Shown here piece after piece: positions 1-11,208 of a stretch of DNA of 64,000 bases (the stretch's first letter is position 1; each line of letters starts with the position of its first letter). The position numbers and the translations under genes are program-made. Below the pieces are notes generated by a model. The model worked only from the letters and a program-made list of their open reading frames with translations, did not search any database and was not told where the DNA came from. This stretch comes from Erythroxylum novogranatense (lineage: Eukaryota > Streptophyta > Magnoliopsida > Malpighiales > Erythroxylaceae), in assembly GCA_029891385.1 (NCBI GenBank), contig JAIWQS010000251.1:186001-250000 (forward strand), given 5' to 3'.

Positions 1-1176
1 CTACATGTGCATTCGTAAATATTTCTGAATTGGACAATTGGTAATGTTTATATACTATAACTGTTATAGAGGCACATTTGGAGCGTCGATCTACCGATGT
101 TACTGAGACTTCCAGGTATTAGCTCGGAAGTACAGGTAAGTTACCTAGATGGTTATTTCAATTATTATATGTCTAATGTGGGGAATAATGGTGGGATTAG
201 TGATTGTGTTTGTTTATGACTGGGTTCCGGACACGGATGGTCCGATGAATTGGGAGATTTGACATAGAAGTGTCATTTATGTGCTGATTGTCAAATTGCT
301 TGCTATTATTGTAACCGTTCGTTGCCTCTACCGTGATAGACTGTTTTATACTGACTGTGATATATTGGGCATATTGCATTTCATACACAAATACATGAAC
401 GGATAATAATAGTTGTGACTAGAGTCGCCATTGATAATGAAAAAGAGCCTCGAGCTCGAAGGGAGAGAGTGCATACCCAGAGGGCTCTCCTTCTCCCTAG
501 ACACGTCTACTGCCTACTGTTTACTGTTTAAGCGCTCGGTCACAACACTGTAATAAAATGGGAAAGTGTCACATATGCATTGCATACACATTTTGATTGG
601 ATACAGTAAATGGGAAAAAGGCAAGGGCGCATTACACAATTGTGATTCGCTTCTTCTGAACGTGTTATTGTATACACTCTGTAAATTGCTTGAGTGATGC
701 ATGAATTGGGCGAACCATCGATGATGGTTCCTCACGGAGTTCGCAAAACTCATCCAAAATTTGCAATTATTTTTCAAGCCTTGAAGAGTACTCCGTTAGA
801 CACGGGAGTATGCCTGCTGCATGCCAGGGAAAGATAGGGGTCGGGATTAGTTCGCGTCTGCATTTGTGTCTCATAAAATTGTATTCCGCAATCTTTGTAA
901 AATAATGTTTTGCATTTACAGTGAGCCCAAGTTGGTTGTGGATTTGTGTACATTAAATGGCTACGTTAAATTATTATTGAATGTTTGTAATGACTGAAAA
1001 TGTTTACAAATTAACGTGGACTCAAATTGTCTACTGTTTTTTCGCGCGTATGAATGTCTTTATAAAATTTTATACTGAGTTTCGTCTGAGTGATGTAGCA
1101 CGCCACCCTCGCGGGGAATGGACTCGGATATCACCATCGATGTCAGGTTCGGGTCACGCGAGAAAGGGGTGTTACA
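1..1176 (+). mobile_element. Element A, 3' part of the 5' LTR
   Basis: This stretch is nearly the same as 29419-30590, the end of A's other LTR. It ends in GGGTGTTACA directly before a primer-binding site, so it is the 3' part of an LTR whose start lies outside the window. The other copy begins TGTAACATCCC, giving inverted TGTAACA/TGTTACA LTR ends. This terminus together with the GACGAAATTT motif before the PPT is common in plant Ty3/Gypsy Tekay-type elements; the lineage is inferred. No gene is present. Confidence 0.9.
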
Positions 1177-1182
1177 TTTATG

Positions 1183-1194
1183 TGGTATCAGAGC
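1183..1194 (+). other. Primer-binding site of element A
   Basis: TGGTATCAGAGC lies six bases after the LTR end. It matches the 3' end of initiator methionine tRNA, the usual primer of plant LTR retrotransposons, and fixes A on the plus strand. Confidence 0.9.
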
Positions 1195-1257
1195 CCAGAA
1201 GTACGATTGTACATGGGCATTCTGAAATTTGTGTTGAGTTACATGCATTCTGATCCT

Positions 1258-2010
1258 GGCAACACAGACGATAGCAACTGATCCCTAGTCTGAGTCGCAT
1301 GATTATGTGTTCAGTGTGGAAATTGATACTTATAGTGAGATAAATGATGGTATATCGTAATGTGCCAAAATGAAGCTTATAGATATATCAAACAACGATC
1401 TAGCACAATTGTATTGGTGAAGGTATTATGGGATACGATGTTCATATTGTACTGTGAGGATATATCCCATTGTTGTGGATTATTTGATGTGTAAACCGTA
1501 GGAATGATGTTACTTATGCCAGTTAAATTTGGAGATGATGTTGGATGTGAGGAAGTTTTACACTGAAGACCAAGATACGATTTATTGTGATTTTATATGC
1601 ACGGAGACATAATGAAAGTCTCCCGGGCTAAATTGTGTACATGGTTTAAATGATTGTTTTGAGAATTTGAACAATTGGTCAAGTTCCATGCATTTAAGCT
1701 ATGTCACGGCAGACAATGACAACTGATCCCCAATCTAGCATATGAGTCACATGCATGAGCATGTATCAGTTGTTTAAACGGTTAGAAATAGTGAGGAAAA
1801 TGATGATATGTTAGAATGTGATAAATGGAAGCTGTGGATATATTGGAATAAGAAAAAGTGTATGGTTCGATGTGACAAATGAAGATTAAGTGTATTGGTA
1901 TTGGTGGATATATTATGAAATACTACATCAGAGTTATACTGGGGTATATCCTTAAATGTGGGATAGATATGAAGTTATAGTTGTGGATTGATAGAGGAAA
2001 ATAGAGATAT
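1258..2010. repeat. Diverged tandem duplication, unit about 444 bp
   Basis: The block with GCAACTGATCCCTAG near 1275 recurs as ACAACTGATCCCCAA near 1718. Later blocks also pair, for example AATTGTATTGGTGAAGG with AAGTGTATTGGTATTGG, followed in both by a GATAC/AATAC and a TATATCC stretch. Copies are strongly diverged and the borders are approximate. Confidence 0.55.
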
Positions 2011-3821
2011 GTTAGAAATGGCAAGATTTCAAGTGTATGACGTGGATGAAAATAAAATGTTCTATGATCTAGAGAGGTTACAATTGGGTTTAATTACCGT
2101 GATGAGAGTTATGAATAAGGGTTTAAACCTTAGAGTCAGAATATGTTAGTGGGAAATCAAGAGTGATTCTACATCTATGATTCTGACTTAATTGTGAACA
2201 TACATGGGTTTGATGAAATAGTTGTCAAGGTTCAGTTGATTTGCCTAAGTGAACGTACATCTGATAATGGGAGCACCATGGCTAGTGAGTTAGTGGATAA
2301 TTGCTAGTCATAGTTCTTATAATTTAAAGTTCAATATGAGTTAGAATAAGAAGTGAAAGTGCTTATAGTGATCAATTGGGAATGAATTGAGATTGTTATA
2401 AAAAAAGGGATATGATCATGGTATAATTGTTGGGACCCGATCCGGAAACCGGATCCCAACCGAAAAAGCAGAAACGAATGCAAAAAATGAAGTGCGGAAG
2501 CAAAGGGAAATCGAATACGAATACGAACCAATATGAATCTGATCACAAATCGGAAGCAAATCAAATCGAAACCAATTTCCGACATCCGTGAACAAATATT
2601 TTAGAAATCCCTGTCGCGTTGGAAACCTTACACTGAACTGTCCAAAATCCGGTATAAATTTTTCTTTTTCTTTTCTCTCTTTTCTCATTCCTCAATCCAA
2701 ATACATTCACATACAATCGCACTATCCAATGTCCAATACACGTTCATTCATATTTTTCCATATACAAATCATGCTTATATCTCAATTGAACATACAAAAT
2801 CTATATAACATATCCATGTGCAATACCATAACTTAATAGCCTCATCCAAACCTCATAAATTCAATTACGATTTATACACCATTTCATAAATCAAAGCTTT
2901 ATACAAATCATAGTGGCATTTTCAAGCCTTATATGTTACCCATAACCCTAAACCAAAGTACACAATACACAACGATTCTAGACTTCTCAGCAACCATCTA
3001 ACTTAACAATAATACAATATAAACACATGCAAACAGAAATCTTCATTTTCTTTCACCCGATCTTCTTCTCATCACCTGTGGATGGGAATGAAGGGGGTGA
3101 GCTTATAGCTCGTGGGTAACAGTTTATAACTAATAAATAAGCAAAACCTTTTAAAAATGTTTTTCTTTTCTTTTCTTGCAGAAACTTTGTTTGAAACCTA
3201 TAAAGCACGTTTTTAAAAGTTCTTTTCTCGCAGTAGTCGAAATCACAATTTCTAAAACATGAATGCATCAATCATAACACTTCACAATGCAAATGCACCC
3301 ATAACGGCTCGAGAGTTCCATAAACACGACGGAAAACTGAAGTTTTACCGTAAACATGACGAGTCTGATTTCTCAGGATCTCGTGGCCTCTAACTGGCGA
3401 CGGGAGCGGGCTTAAACGTCGGCGCACGTGACTAACGTAAACGTTCCTCTCGCCCAAACACAAGCACATAATCATGCTTAAATCAATTATCGAATGCTCT
3501 TTTCCGAATATACGAAATGCCATGAAATATTCGAGGCATAACACAAATGTATTTGCAATTCATCAAAAGTTCATGTATTGAATCAATAATGATTTTTCAA
3601 ATCATTCATGCAATAATGCAACATTATGATGCAATTGAAATGAGAAGAATCTCTTTGTTTAAAGAAAACAGTAGTGGCTTATAAATTTTATTATAAACAG
3701 GTACCCACCTCGAATCGATGCTAGAAGCTTATCCTTAGCTTCAATTTGACCATTTCTTCTTTTATTATCCCAATTGAAAATTCCCTACACCAATGTCATA
3801 CAAATTCGACCCCATAAATAA

Positions 3822-4270
3822 AAGATGGATTGGCCGTCTTTGGTTTTGTGATGGATTCTGAGTTAAGTGTAGACTTAATTCTTGTTGGTTTGTCAGATAG
3901 TTATTCACAGTTTGTGTTGAACTATCGAATGAACCAAATATCCACCACAATTCGAGTGATCAATCGCTCAAGACAATGAGAACAATGTCGTCAAGCAAGA
4001 TAGTAAGCGTTGTCTATTGGTGGATTCTTCTTCCTCTGGTTCCAAGAAGAAGAAAAGAAGAAAAAGGCTCGAAGTCAAAGGAAGTGCAGCGAAAGGAAAG
4101 AAGAAGACCAAAGAGATCGCACCAAAAGGTACCTGCTTCCATTGCGGTAAGACTGGTCATTGGAGGCGTAACTGCAAAATCTATCTGGAAGAACTGAAGC
4201 AGAAGAAGGCATTAGATGCCTTGACTTCTTCGTGTATGTTTGTCATTGAGGTTATATTGTTTCGATCATA
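3822..4270 (+). pseudogene. Element C gag fragment with zinc knuckle
   Basis: The C-terminal part of a Copia Gag, which packages element RNA. The first part aligns with D's gag at 59660-59830 in several frames. An ORF at 4017-4271 carries lysine-rich sequence and then CFHCGKTGHWRRNC, an intact CX2CX4HX4C nucleic-acid-binding knuckle, at about 4137-4178. The N-terminal half of Gag is absent and the rest has lost its frame at least once, so it cannot make a working capsid protein. Confidence 0.82.
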
Positions 4271-5620
4271 ACATATGGGTATTAGATACGGTTGTGGCTC
4301 ACATATGCAATGATATCACGAGGCCTCGAGGACGATGGCGACTCATAAAGGAGAAATGGACTGCGTGTTGGCAATGGAGCAAGGGTTCTTTGCATTAGCC
4401 GTAGGAACTTATGTTTTGACACTCCCAGGTGGGCTTGTACTTAACTTGGATGATTGTTATTTTGTACCCGTGTTAACAAAGAACATATTATCATTTCTTG
4501 TTTAAATAAATGGTTTCCATTTGTCTTTTGGTAACAATGGTTGTTCTATTAGCTCAAATGGAATGCTTTATGGTCTTGGTACATTATGCAATGGTATTTA
4601 CATATTAGATATGTCACATCTGGTTATGAATGTCAATGACGCTAAAAGACATAAAAGAGATAATTTAAAATCAACTTACTTATGGCATTGTCGCTTGGCC
4701 ATATAAATGAGAGACGATCGCTAAGCTCCACAAGAGTGGAAGTTTAGGGTCATTTGATTATGAATCATATGACACATGTGAATCTTGTTTGTTAGGCAAG
4801 ATGACTAAGTTACCTTTAAGGAAAGGGTGAGCAAGCGATTGGATTATTAGACCTAATACATTCGGATGTATGTGGTCCGATGTCCATCCATGCGAAGTGG
4901 TTGTCGTTACTTCATTACTGTGATCGATGATTATTCTCGATATGGGTACACATGTCGATGAGATACAAATCAAGCGTGTGAAAAGTTCAAACAATTGAAA
5001 TGAAGTAAAAACCAACTTGGGAAAAGTATTAAAACATTACGATCCGATCGTGGTGGTGAATACTTAGACCAAGAGTTTTTGGATTATCTCGAGATAATGG
5101 GATTTTATCTCGGTGGACTCCTCCTTACACACTACTGACATAATGGTGTGGCGAAAGGAGAAATTGAACCTTGTTGGACATGGTACGATTAATGATGGGC
5201 TTTGCAATTGCCAAAATCCTTTTGGGGTATGCGCTTGAGACAAATTGTTTACTTGTTAAGCGAGTTCCATCAAAGTCGATTGATGTTACTCCATATGAGA
5301 TGTGGACTAACAAGAAACCTTATCTTTCTCATTTGAAAGTATGGGGTTGTCACGCTTATGTAAGCGGACACGGTCGAGATAAGCGAAGCAAAATCGACAA
5401 GTGTTTGTTCGTAGGATATCCTAACGAAACAAGGGGATATCAATTCTACCTTCTTTGAGGAACAAAAGGTGTTTGTTTGAGGCATGCTGTCTTTTAGAGA
5501 AAGAGTTTCTTTTAAAAGAGGACGGTGGGAGCAAAATTGAGCTTGAAGAAGTTCAAGATGCTCGGACGAGCAGATCAATCGCTGAACCTAAAGCGTAACT
5601 CATACGAGATGAGGTAACGA
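4271..5620 (+). pseudogene. Element C protease and integrase relic
   Basis: A degenerate aspartic-protease segment starts near 4279: frame-shifted LDT-like sequence followed by HICND. Next comes a GAG-pre-integrase stretch (4521-4706, with LWHC of the zinc-binding region) and integrase core pieces: YSRYGY near 4935, RSDRGGEY near 5047 and the C-terminal TPYEMW block at 5171-5458. Compared with D the frame is broken many times by small indels. The glutamate block near 5150 is frame-shifted (HNGVAKG instead of the family's HNGVAERRN), so the DDE triad is incomplete. Confidence 0.8.
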
Positions 5621-5639
5621 TTCAACCTTCTACTACACA

Positions 5640-6550
5640 CGAAATTCGTGAGGTCAAGTAGGATACGCTTGTTCGAGAGATATGGATTTCGTGAGTGAAC
5701 AGAATGACGTATTGCTCATAGAGGATGATGAGCCTACCACCTATGAAGAGGTTACGAAGAGTTGAGTCGAAAAATGGCCCGTGCCATGAAATCAAATGGA
5801 TTCCATGTATGAAAACCAAGTATGGACTTTGGTTGATGCACTGAAGGATAAAACCTATAGGGTGCAAATGGGTTTTCAAGAAGAAAATCGGCATGGATGG
5901 TAATGTGATTACCTATAAAGCAAGGCTTGTGACCAAAGGCTTTCGTCAAAGACAAGGAGTTGACTATGATGAGACCTTGGTCAAAGAGCAATGCTTAAAT
6001 CCATTAGGATACTCCTAGCCATTGCGCTCATTATGATTATGAGATATGGCAAATGGATGTAAAGACGACTTTCTGAATGGAAATCTGGTGAGGATGTACA
6101 TGACACAACACGAGGGCTTCATTTCAGCTGATGGCGAAAAGGTATGCAAGCTTCGAAATCCATTTATGAATTGAAGCAAGAATCCAGAGTTGGAATATCC
6201 GTTTGATGAGACAATCAAAGAGTTTAGTTTCTCACAAAATCCGGATGAACACCTTGTGTACAAGAAGGTTAATGGGCTGCGATCGTATTCCTTGTGTTAT
6301 ATGTAGATGACATATTGTTGCTAGGAAACGATGTCTCAATGCTACAGTCTGTAAAAATTTGGTTGTCCAAACAATTTGCCATGAAAGACCTTGGAGAAGC
6401 AACTTATATCCTTGGGATAAAGATCTATAGAGATAGTCGAAGAGGTTGCTTGGTCTTTCACGATCAACGATACATAGACAAGGTGCTAAAGAGGTTTAGT
6501 ATGGAGCAATCCAAGAGAGGTTTCTTCCTATTGTTCATGGGATAACACTC
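5640..6550 (+). pseudogene. Element C reverse transcriptase relic
   Basis: Copia reverse transcriptase fragments in several frames. The N-terminal part, near 5790-5990, includes YENQVWTLV and KARLV-like text, and a region near 6040-6230 matches MDVKT..NG and the GLKQAS block after frame correction. The best part is 6294-6545, with the catalytic LYVDDILLLGN followed by MKDLGEATYILGIKIYRD. Stops and frameshifts before and after make it non-functional. It would copy element RNA into cDNA in the particle. Confidence 0.82.
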
Positions 6551-7281
6551 TCGAAGTCCATGTGTCCTCGGACACAGGATGAGAGGATGCGTATGAATAT
6601 GATCCCGTATGCATCTGCAGTAGGATCTATTATGTACGCAATGCTATGTACGAGACCCGATGTATCATATGCTCTAAGTGTTACGAGCAGAAACCAATCG
6701 GATCCTGGTGAGGATCACTGGGTGGCTGTCAAGAATATCCTAAAGTACTTGCGAAGAACTAAGGATGTTTTCTTGATATATGGAGATGGAAGTCTCAGTG
6801 AGCGAGCATCTGAGATGCAGTTTTCAATCGATAAGGGCGACTTCAGTCCCAATCAGTTACGTTTTCACACTAAATGACGGAGGCGATCGGTTGGAAGAGT
6901 TCCAAACAGGAGACGACTGCCGATTCAACGACCGAGGCAGAGTACATTGCCGCATCAGACGCAGCAAAAGAAGCCGTTTGGATCAAGAAGTTCATTACTG
7001 AACTTGGTGTGGTTCCTAGCTGTGATGGACCCATACAGTTGTATTGTGACAACAATGGAGCTATTGCGCAGGCAAAGGAACCAAGGTCTCATCAACGGTC
7101 CAAACACGTACTCCGCCGATACCATTTGATTCGGGAGATCATTGCTCGAGGTGATGTCCTGATAGAGAGAATTTCCACAGAGCAGAATATTGTTGATCCG
7201 TTGACAAAGCCATTGTCACAGAAGAATTTTGATTCTCATGTACTCGCTGATGGTATTAGATACCAAGGCGATTGGCTTTAG
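6551..7281 (+). pseudogene. Element C reverse transcriptase tail and RNase H
   Basis: 6560-6877 keeps the conserved IPYASAVGSIMYAMLCTRP block that ends the RT and the start of the connection. A frameshift near 6790 destroys the first RNase H acidic strand. 6874-7281 is open and carries EAEYIA, YCDNNGAI, the RSKHVLRRYH basic block and DPLTKPL at the end, in the usual Copia order. The stop codon lies 14 bp before the PPT-LTR boundary, as expected for the end of a Copia polyprotein. Confidence 0.85.
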
Positions 7282-7282
7282 G

Positions 7283-7295
7283 TCAAGTGGGAGAT
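7283..7295 (+). other. Polypurine tract of element C
   Basis: CAAGTGGGAGAT directly precedes the LTR start TGTTAAAG, the normal plus-strand priming position. Confidence 0.8.
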
Positions 7296-9143
7296 TGTTA
7301 AAGTAGTGCCCTAAAGGCAATCCCCTTTAGCGCATTTTGTTCATAGTCATGTACAGACTTTATGAATAAATAAAGCAAGGCATATTTCATTTATTTGATA
7401 TTCATTTTATTATGAATTGATAATGATCTTTAATCAAATTAATGAAGTCCCTGATACATGACATAGCATGAAGGAAATTATGATGTGATCATACTATTGA
7501 GATTCCTATCATGTGCAATTATGTCAATATCTAAATTATCCTAGTCATAGGATTAATGAGGCTGGACATCGTTAATCCGGATAGACTAGACATGTCAAAC
7601 TCCTTGATTGGATCAAGCGGTGGATCTCTTTAAAAGCGTAAATATTGAGATATTTGGATTTGACATGTGGATGCTTACTAATGGTAGTAAGTACATTGGA
7701 TGACTGCCATGAGATCATCACATGGATGTCTATACAAATGTCGTTGATAATCTCATCATAGCAATGGTGCAAGTATCCTTAGACTTGAGGTACTCGAGGA
7801 TATCTTGGAATCTTGATTACATACTTTGAATCCATTCCTTGTTGCCTTTCGAGAGGTCGCTCATAGGGTGGTGATTGGAGTGCGACTTGAGGTATTGAAG
7901 GTAATTGAGTAGCCAATAGAGGATTCACCACTTACGTGATAGCAGAAGAGATACCCATGACCTCTTATCGGGATCATTACTTTGAAGTCTCTGGCGCCGA
8001 AACATACATATGTCATGAAGAGGGTCTTCATGGACATATAAAGTAATGAGTCCTAGGACGAGAACCGATTACACTTGGACTAGATTTGATCGATCGGTCT
8101 AGTAAGAGTTGACACATTGCCCATACTCAAACCAAGTGGGGTATAGCATGGTGAAAGGACGAATTGCGGTAATTATCTATGGAAGGGTTAGTGATATGGT
8201 TTCATTAGTCAAACCAATTACTTTCCGGTCAATTGGGGTCATGATGTGTTGCTAGATACCGCTCATGACTTGCTCAGATTAAGTGTTAATCTAAGTGGCC
8301 AACATAACCGGAACCTAATGGGTCACTGCGATAAGAGTGACTCGGAGAATCTGTAAAATAGTTTCGGAAAGAGATCCGATATCTGGAGAGCAATAGGACT
8401 AAATAGATCCCGATGAGATTGGGATATGTCCCGATGAGATCGCGACATCGACATTGCTGAAAACCGTTTCCGGCGATCTTTCAGCGGCGGAGAACTGATA
8501 GTAGGTAGAACAAACTCAGTTTGTTGGACCTCAGAATATATATATATTAATTAATTAATTAAGAATTAATTAATTATATATATATATATATGAATTTCGG
8601 TGGAAGAACCAAATGGAGAAGAAAAAGTAAGTTTGAAAAGTCGAACTTAATCATTCATTTAACATTTCAATGCATTTTTTTATGCCATCAACGTGGATGA
8701 ACATCCACCAAGTCTTCTTATGTCTTTAAGTTGTTAAATAGACACATTAGAAGGCATGGAAAGAGGCTTTACGGTTTTGAAGTGGAGAAGGTCGAAGGCT
8801 TAAGTGTTAAGCTTTGAAAATTGTTTTCATCTTCTTCCTCTCATCCTCTCAAGATTGCTTCTACTCTCCAAGGCTCCACCAAGGTTGATCTCATTTGCTC
8901 TCCAAGGCTAAGGTAAGAGCTAGCACTCTTTTCTTTAGTCTAGCTATTCCCGGGTCAAAGGAGTTTGTCCCGGTTAGGTTTTCCGACCTCTGCGTGGATA
9001 CCGTTAGAAACGGTCTCCTTTGGTCGTTATGGTTTGATTGTTTGTACATACACATGGATCCTGACTTTTGGGAATGTCCCGGGACTCAAAATTTTAAATT
9101 CCGCACCGTGGGCATGTGATGCCTACCCCGGGATTTTCCTACA
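7296..9143 (+). mobile_element. Element C, 3' LTR
   Basis: An LTR of 1848 bp starting TGTTAAAGTAGTGCCC and ending TTTTCCTACA. It matches D's LTR (55380-57183) over its whole length and the partial LTR at 62393-63305. An AT-rich palindromic stretch lies at 8536-8592. At 9144 the sequence returns to B's LTR. Confidence 0.9.
8536..8592. repeat. AT-rich inverted repeat (TA/TTAA)n in a Copia LTR
   Basis: Runs of TATATA flank TTAATTAATTAATTAAG, making a self-complementary stretch. The same place in D's LTR (56641-56700) has a similar but different run, so this is a fast-changing microsatellite within the LTR. Confidence 0.85.
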
Positions 9144-9720
9144 AATCATAGCTCGGATCCTTCATAACATTTGTAGCCCCATGTCTCTCTTTTAATGTAA
9201 AAAAAGAATCAGAACGATCGGAACTCTACCGATCAAGATATCTCTAAAATACTGAACACAGTTCAGCCATTACAACACAGAGACTGAACACTACACCAAA
9301 CTTCAGACCAACATTTGGAAGTCTTAGAGGCTAAATCATAGCTCGGCTCCTTCATAACATTTGTAGCCCCATGTCTCTATTTTAATTTCCAAAAAGAATC
9401 AGCTCAATCAGAGCTCTAGCGGCCTATATATCTACAAAATACTGAACACTATTCAGCCATTACAAAACTGAGACTGAACTCTACACTTAACTTCCGACCC
9501 GAATTTGGAAATCTTAGAGGCTACATTGTTGATTGGATCCTTCATAACATTTGTAGATATATATCTCTATTTTAATTTTCAAAAAGAATCAAATCGATCG
9601 GAGCTCTATATCTCAAGATATCTAAAAAATACCAAACCCTGTTCAACTTTTATAACCTATCAGCTCACTTTCATCCGAGCTATCTTTCTCCATTTAATTC
9701 CAAAACCGATCTATCTAGTA
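9144..9720. repeat. Repeats of about 190 bp in B's left LTR
   Basis: The block with CCTTCATAACATTTGTAG, then TCTCTATTTTAATTT and a GATCGGAGCTCTA-like block, recurs at about 9144, 9333 and 9521. The right LTR has more copies (15729, 15914, 16104, 16294, 16481), so copy number changed between the two LTRs or with C's deletion. Confidence 0.88.
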
Positions 9721-9858
9721 TGGAAAGATACAAAAATGTCTTAGGAATCTAATGCTTCAAGAATCGGGTCGATCGGATGTCGGACGAAGAAGTTATGCTC
9801 AAAAGAGTGAAGGAAGGTCAGAGCTCGGCTAAAAAATCAAAACTCGGCCAGAACGAAG

Positions 9859-9988
9859 ATCGGTCGGTCAACAGAGGTCGGTCGGCCAGCAGAGGTCGGT
9901 CGGCCATCATAGGTTGGTCGGCCAACAGAGGTCGGTCGGCCATCATAGGTCGGTCGGCCAACAAAGGTCGGCCAACAGAGGTCAGCCA
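9859..9988. repeat. Cassette of GGTCGGTCGGCC repeats in B's left LTR
   Basis: About six units of 18 bp (GGTCGGTCGGCCAACAGA and variants), then shorter 14-bp units. The GGCC core is self-complementary and the arms are CG-rich, unlike the AT-rich surroundings. It lies between the block GATGTCGGACGAAGAAGTTATG (before) and CATAACTTTTGACTCCGAGC (after). Confidence 0.93.
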
Positions 9989-10020
9989 GCACCCAATCCG
10001 ACCATCAAACTTCTAACACT

Positions 10021-11000
10021 CATAACTTTTGACTCCGAGCTCCGAATTTTACAAACTCGATACCGTTGGAAAGATAAAAGAAAGATATACAATTTTTAAG
10101 AAGGACTCAAAGGCAAGATCGGTCTTTAAAGGGGTCAAAAATGCACTTAAAGATGACCAATTGATAATCTCCTCAAAACATTACACAACACCTCAACTTG
10201 CAAACATCATAACTTTTGACCCAGAACTCTAAATTTGACAAACTCGGTGTCTATAGAAAGGTAAAAGAACCCTCTAAAACTTTCATGAAGGCCTTAAAAA
10301 TCAGATCGACCTCTAAATGAGTCAAAAACTCCACACAAACTGACTGGTCGATCAACCTCACACTAAACAACATCAGAACTTCTAAAAATCATAACTTTCT
10401 ATTCTCTTGTCCAAAATTTTCGTGCTTTATATCAATGGAAAGATAAAAACAAGCTCTACAACTCTCAAGAAGGCTACTTGATCCCATTCCATACACATCA
10501 GTTCCGAATCTGCATCGATCACAGCACACACAAAACTTCCCTATGAACACATCAATTCAAAATTTGCAGCATCTGCACTCAACTTCAATAACTCACATCT
10601 CCCAACCTCCACATCCAAAAATAGCACATAATACATCATTGGGAAACTATGGAGGTCCTCTATAACATTTAAGAATGCTATTTGATCCAATTCAAACCAC
10701 AATAGTCCAGAAATCGCCTCAAAACACAACATATACAATCCTACACTTAGAGCATTTCCCAAAACCAAAGCAAAATACACTTAACTTTCAAAGATCATAA
10801 CTTTCAATCTCGATATCGAAAAATAGCATACTTTATGGCTACGAAAAGCTCTCAACATAAGCTACAATTTTCATTAAGATCATTTTCTCAAAATGTGCCT
10901 AAATCAAAATTTCAACTCTCAAGTCAAACTTTCTATCTTCAAAAGTCAACTTTCTTAATTTCTTCAAAATATAACACTTTCACTAATTTTTTTTTTGCTT
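10021..11000. repeat. Diverged units of about 185 bp beginning CATAACTTT
   Basis: The phrase CATAACTTT, then a CGA-containing block, ACTTTAT or similar, GGAAAG and AAGAAGG, recurs near 10021, 10211, 10391 and 10797, with a weaker copy near 10590. The right LTR has the same series from 16990, and E has related units from 44980. Confidence 0.7.
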
Positions 11001-11208
11001 TTCAACTTCCAATTCAATCAACTAGTTCATTTTGACTTTCATAACTCATACAACTCTACTCAAATTTCAAAGTCATCAAAATCAATCACTTCATTTCTCA
11101 TCAATCTCCTTTAAGCACAATAACATCTATAACACAATTCATATCCGAAAACACTCATCGAATTCATTTTAATATTTCTAATTCCTACCGAAAGTTCGGA
11201 GTCCAACA

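Larger units (their letters stand above)
1177..2427 (+). mobile_element. Element A internal region, left part, non-coding
   Basis: This is the interior of element A between its PBS and the insertion point of element B. All frames are closed by frequent stops and I recognise no Gag, protease, reverse transcriptase or integrase motif. From about 1258 to 2010 it contains two diverged copies of a unit of about 444 bp. With 18197-20904 the interior totals about 4 kb, flanked by LTRs of about 3.9 kb: the layout described for large non-coding retrotransposon derivatives (LARDs). Severe decay of a coding element remains possible. Confidence 0.75.
3822..9143 (+). mobile_element. Element C, 5'-truncated Copia retrotransposon
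   Basis: C consists of gag remnants, protease, integrase, reverse transcriptase and RNase H relics in Copia order, a PPT, and a 3' LTR (7296-9143). Its 5' LTR, leader and first part of gag are missing: homology to B's LTR stops at 3821 in mid-gag of C and resumes at 9144. No TSD can be seen because of this. C is closely related to element D (55380-63305). RNase H motifs resemble the Tork/Angela side of plant Copia elements; this lineage call is tentative. Confidence 0.88.
2428..11208 (-). mobile_element. Element B, 3' LTR, interrupted by C
   Basis: The parts are 2428-3821 and 9144-11208. Compared with the right LTR, the segment corresponding to about 13230-15900 (without L) is missing where C sits, so C's arrival or a later deletion removed LTR sequence. 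The plus-strand start is an imperfect hairpin (TTGGGACCCGATCCGG against CCGGATCCCAA). The part after C carries repeats of about 190 bp, a GGTCGGTCGGCC cassette, and diverged units beginning CATAACTTT. The several short ORFs are chance reading of LTR sequence. Confidence 0.88.

Noticed and set aside
2331..2688. Two overlapping Phe/Arg-rich minus-strand ORFs
   Set aside because: They cover the conserved start of B's LTR and recur at 11740-12003 for the same reason; no domain.
9777..10016. Open frame with Arg-Gly/Ser repeats
   Set aside because: Translation of the 18-bp GGTCGGTCGGCC cassette in B's LTR; the right LTR copy does not keep the frame.
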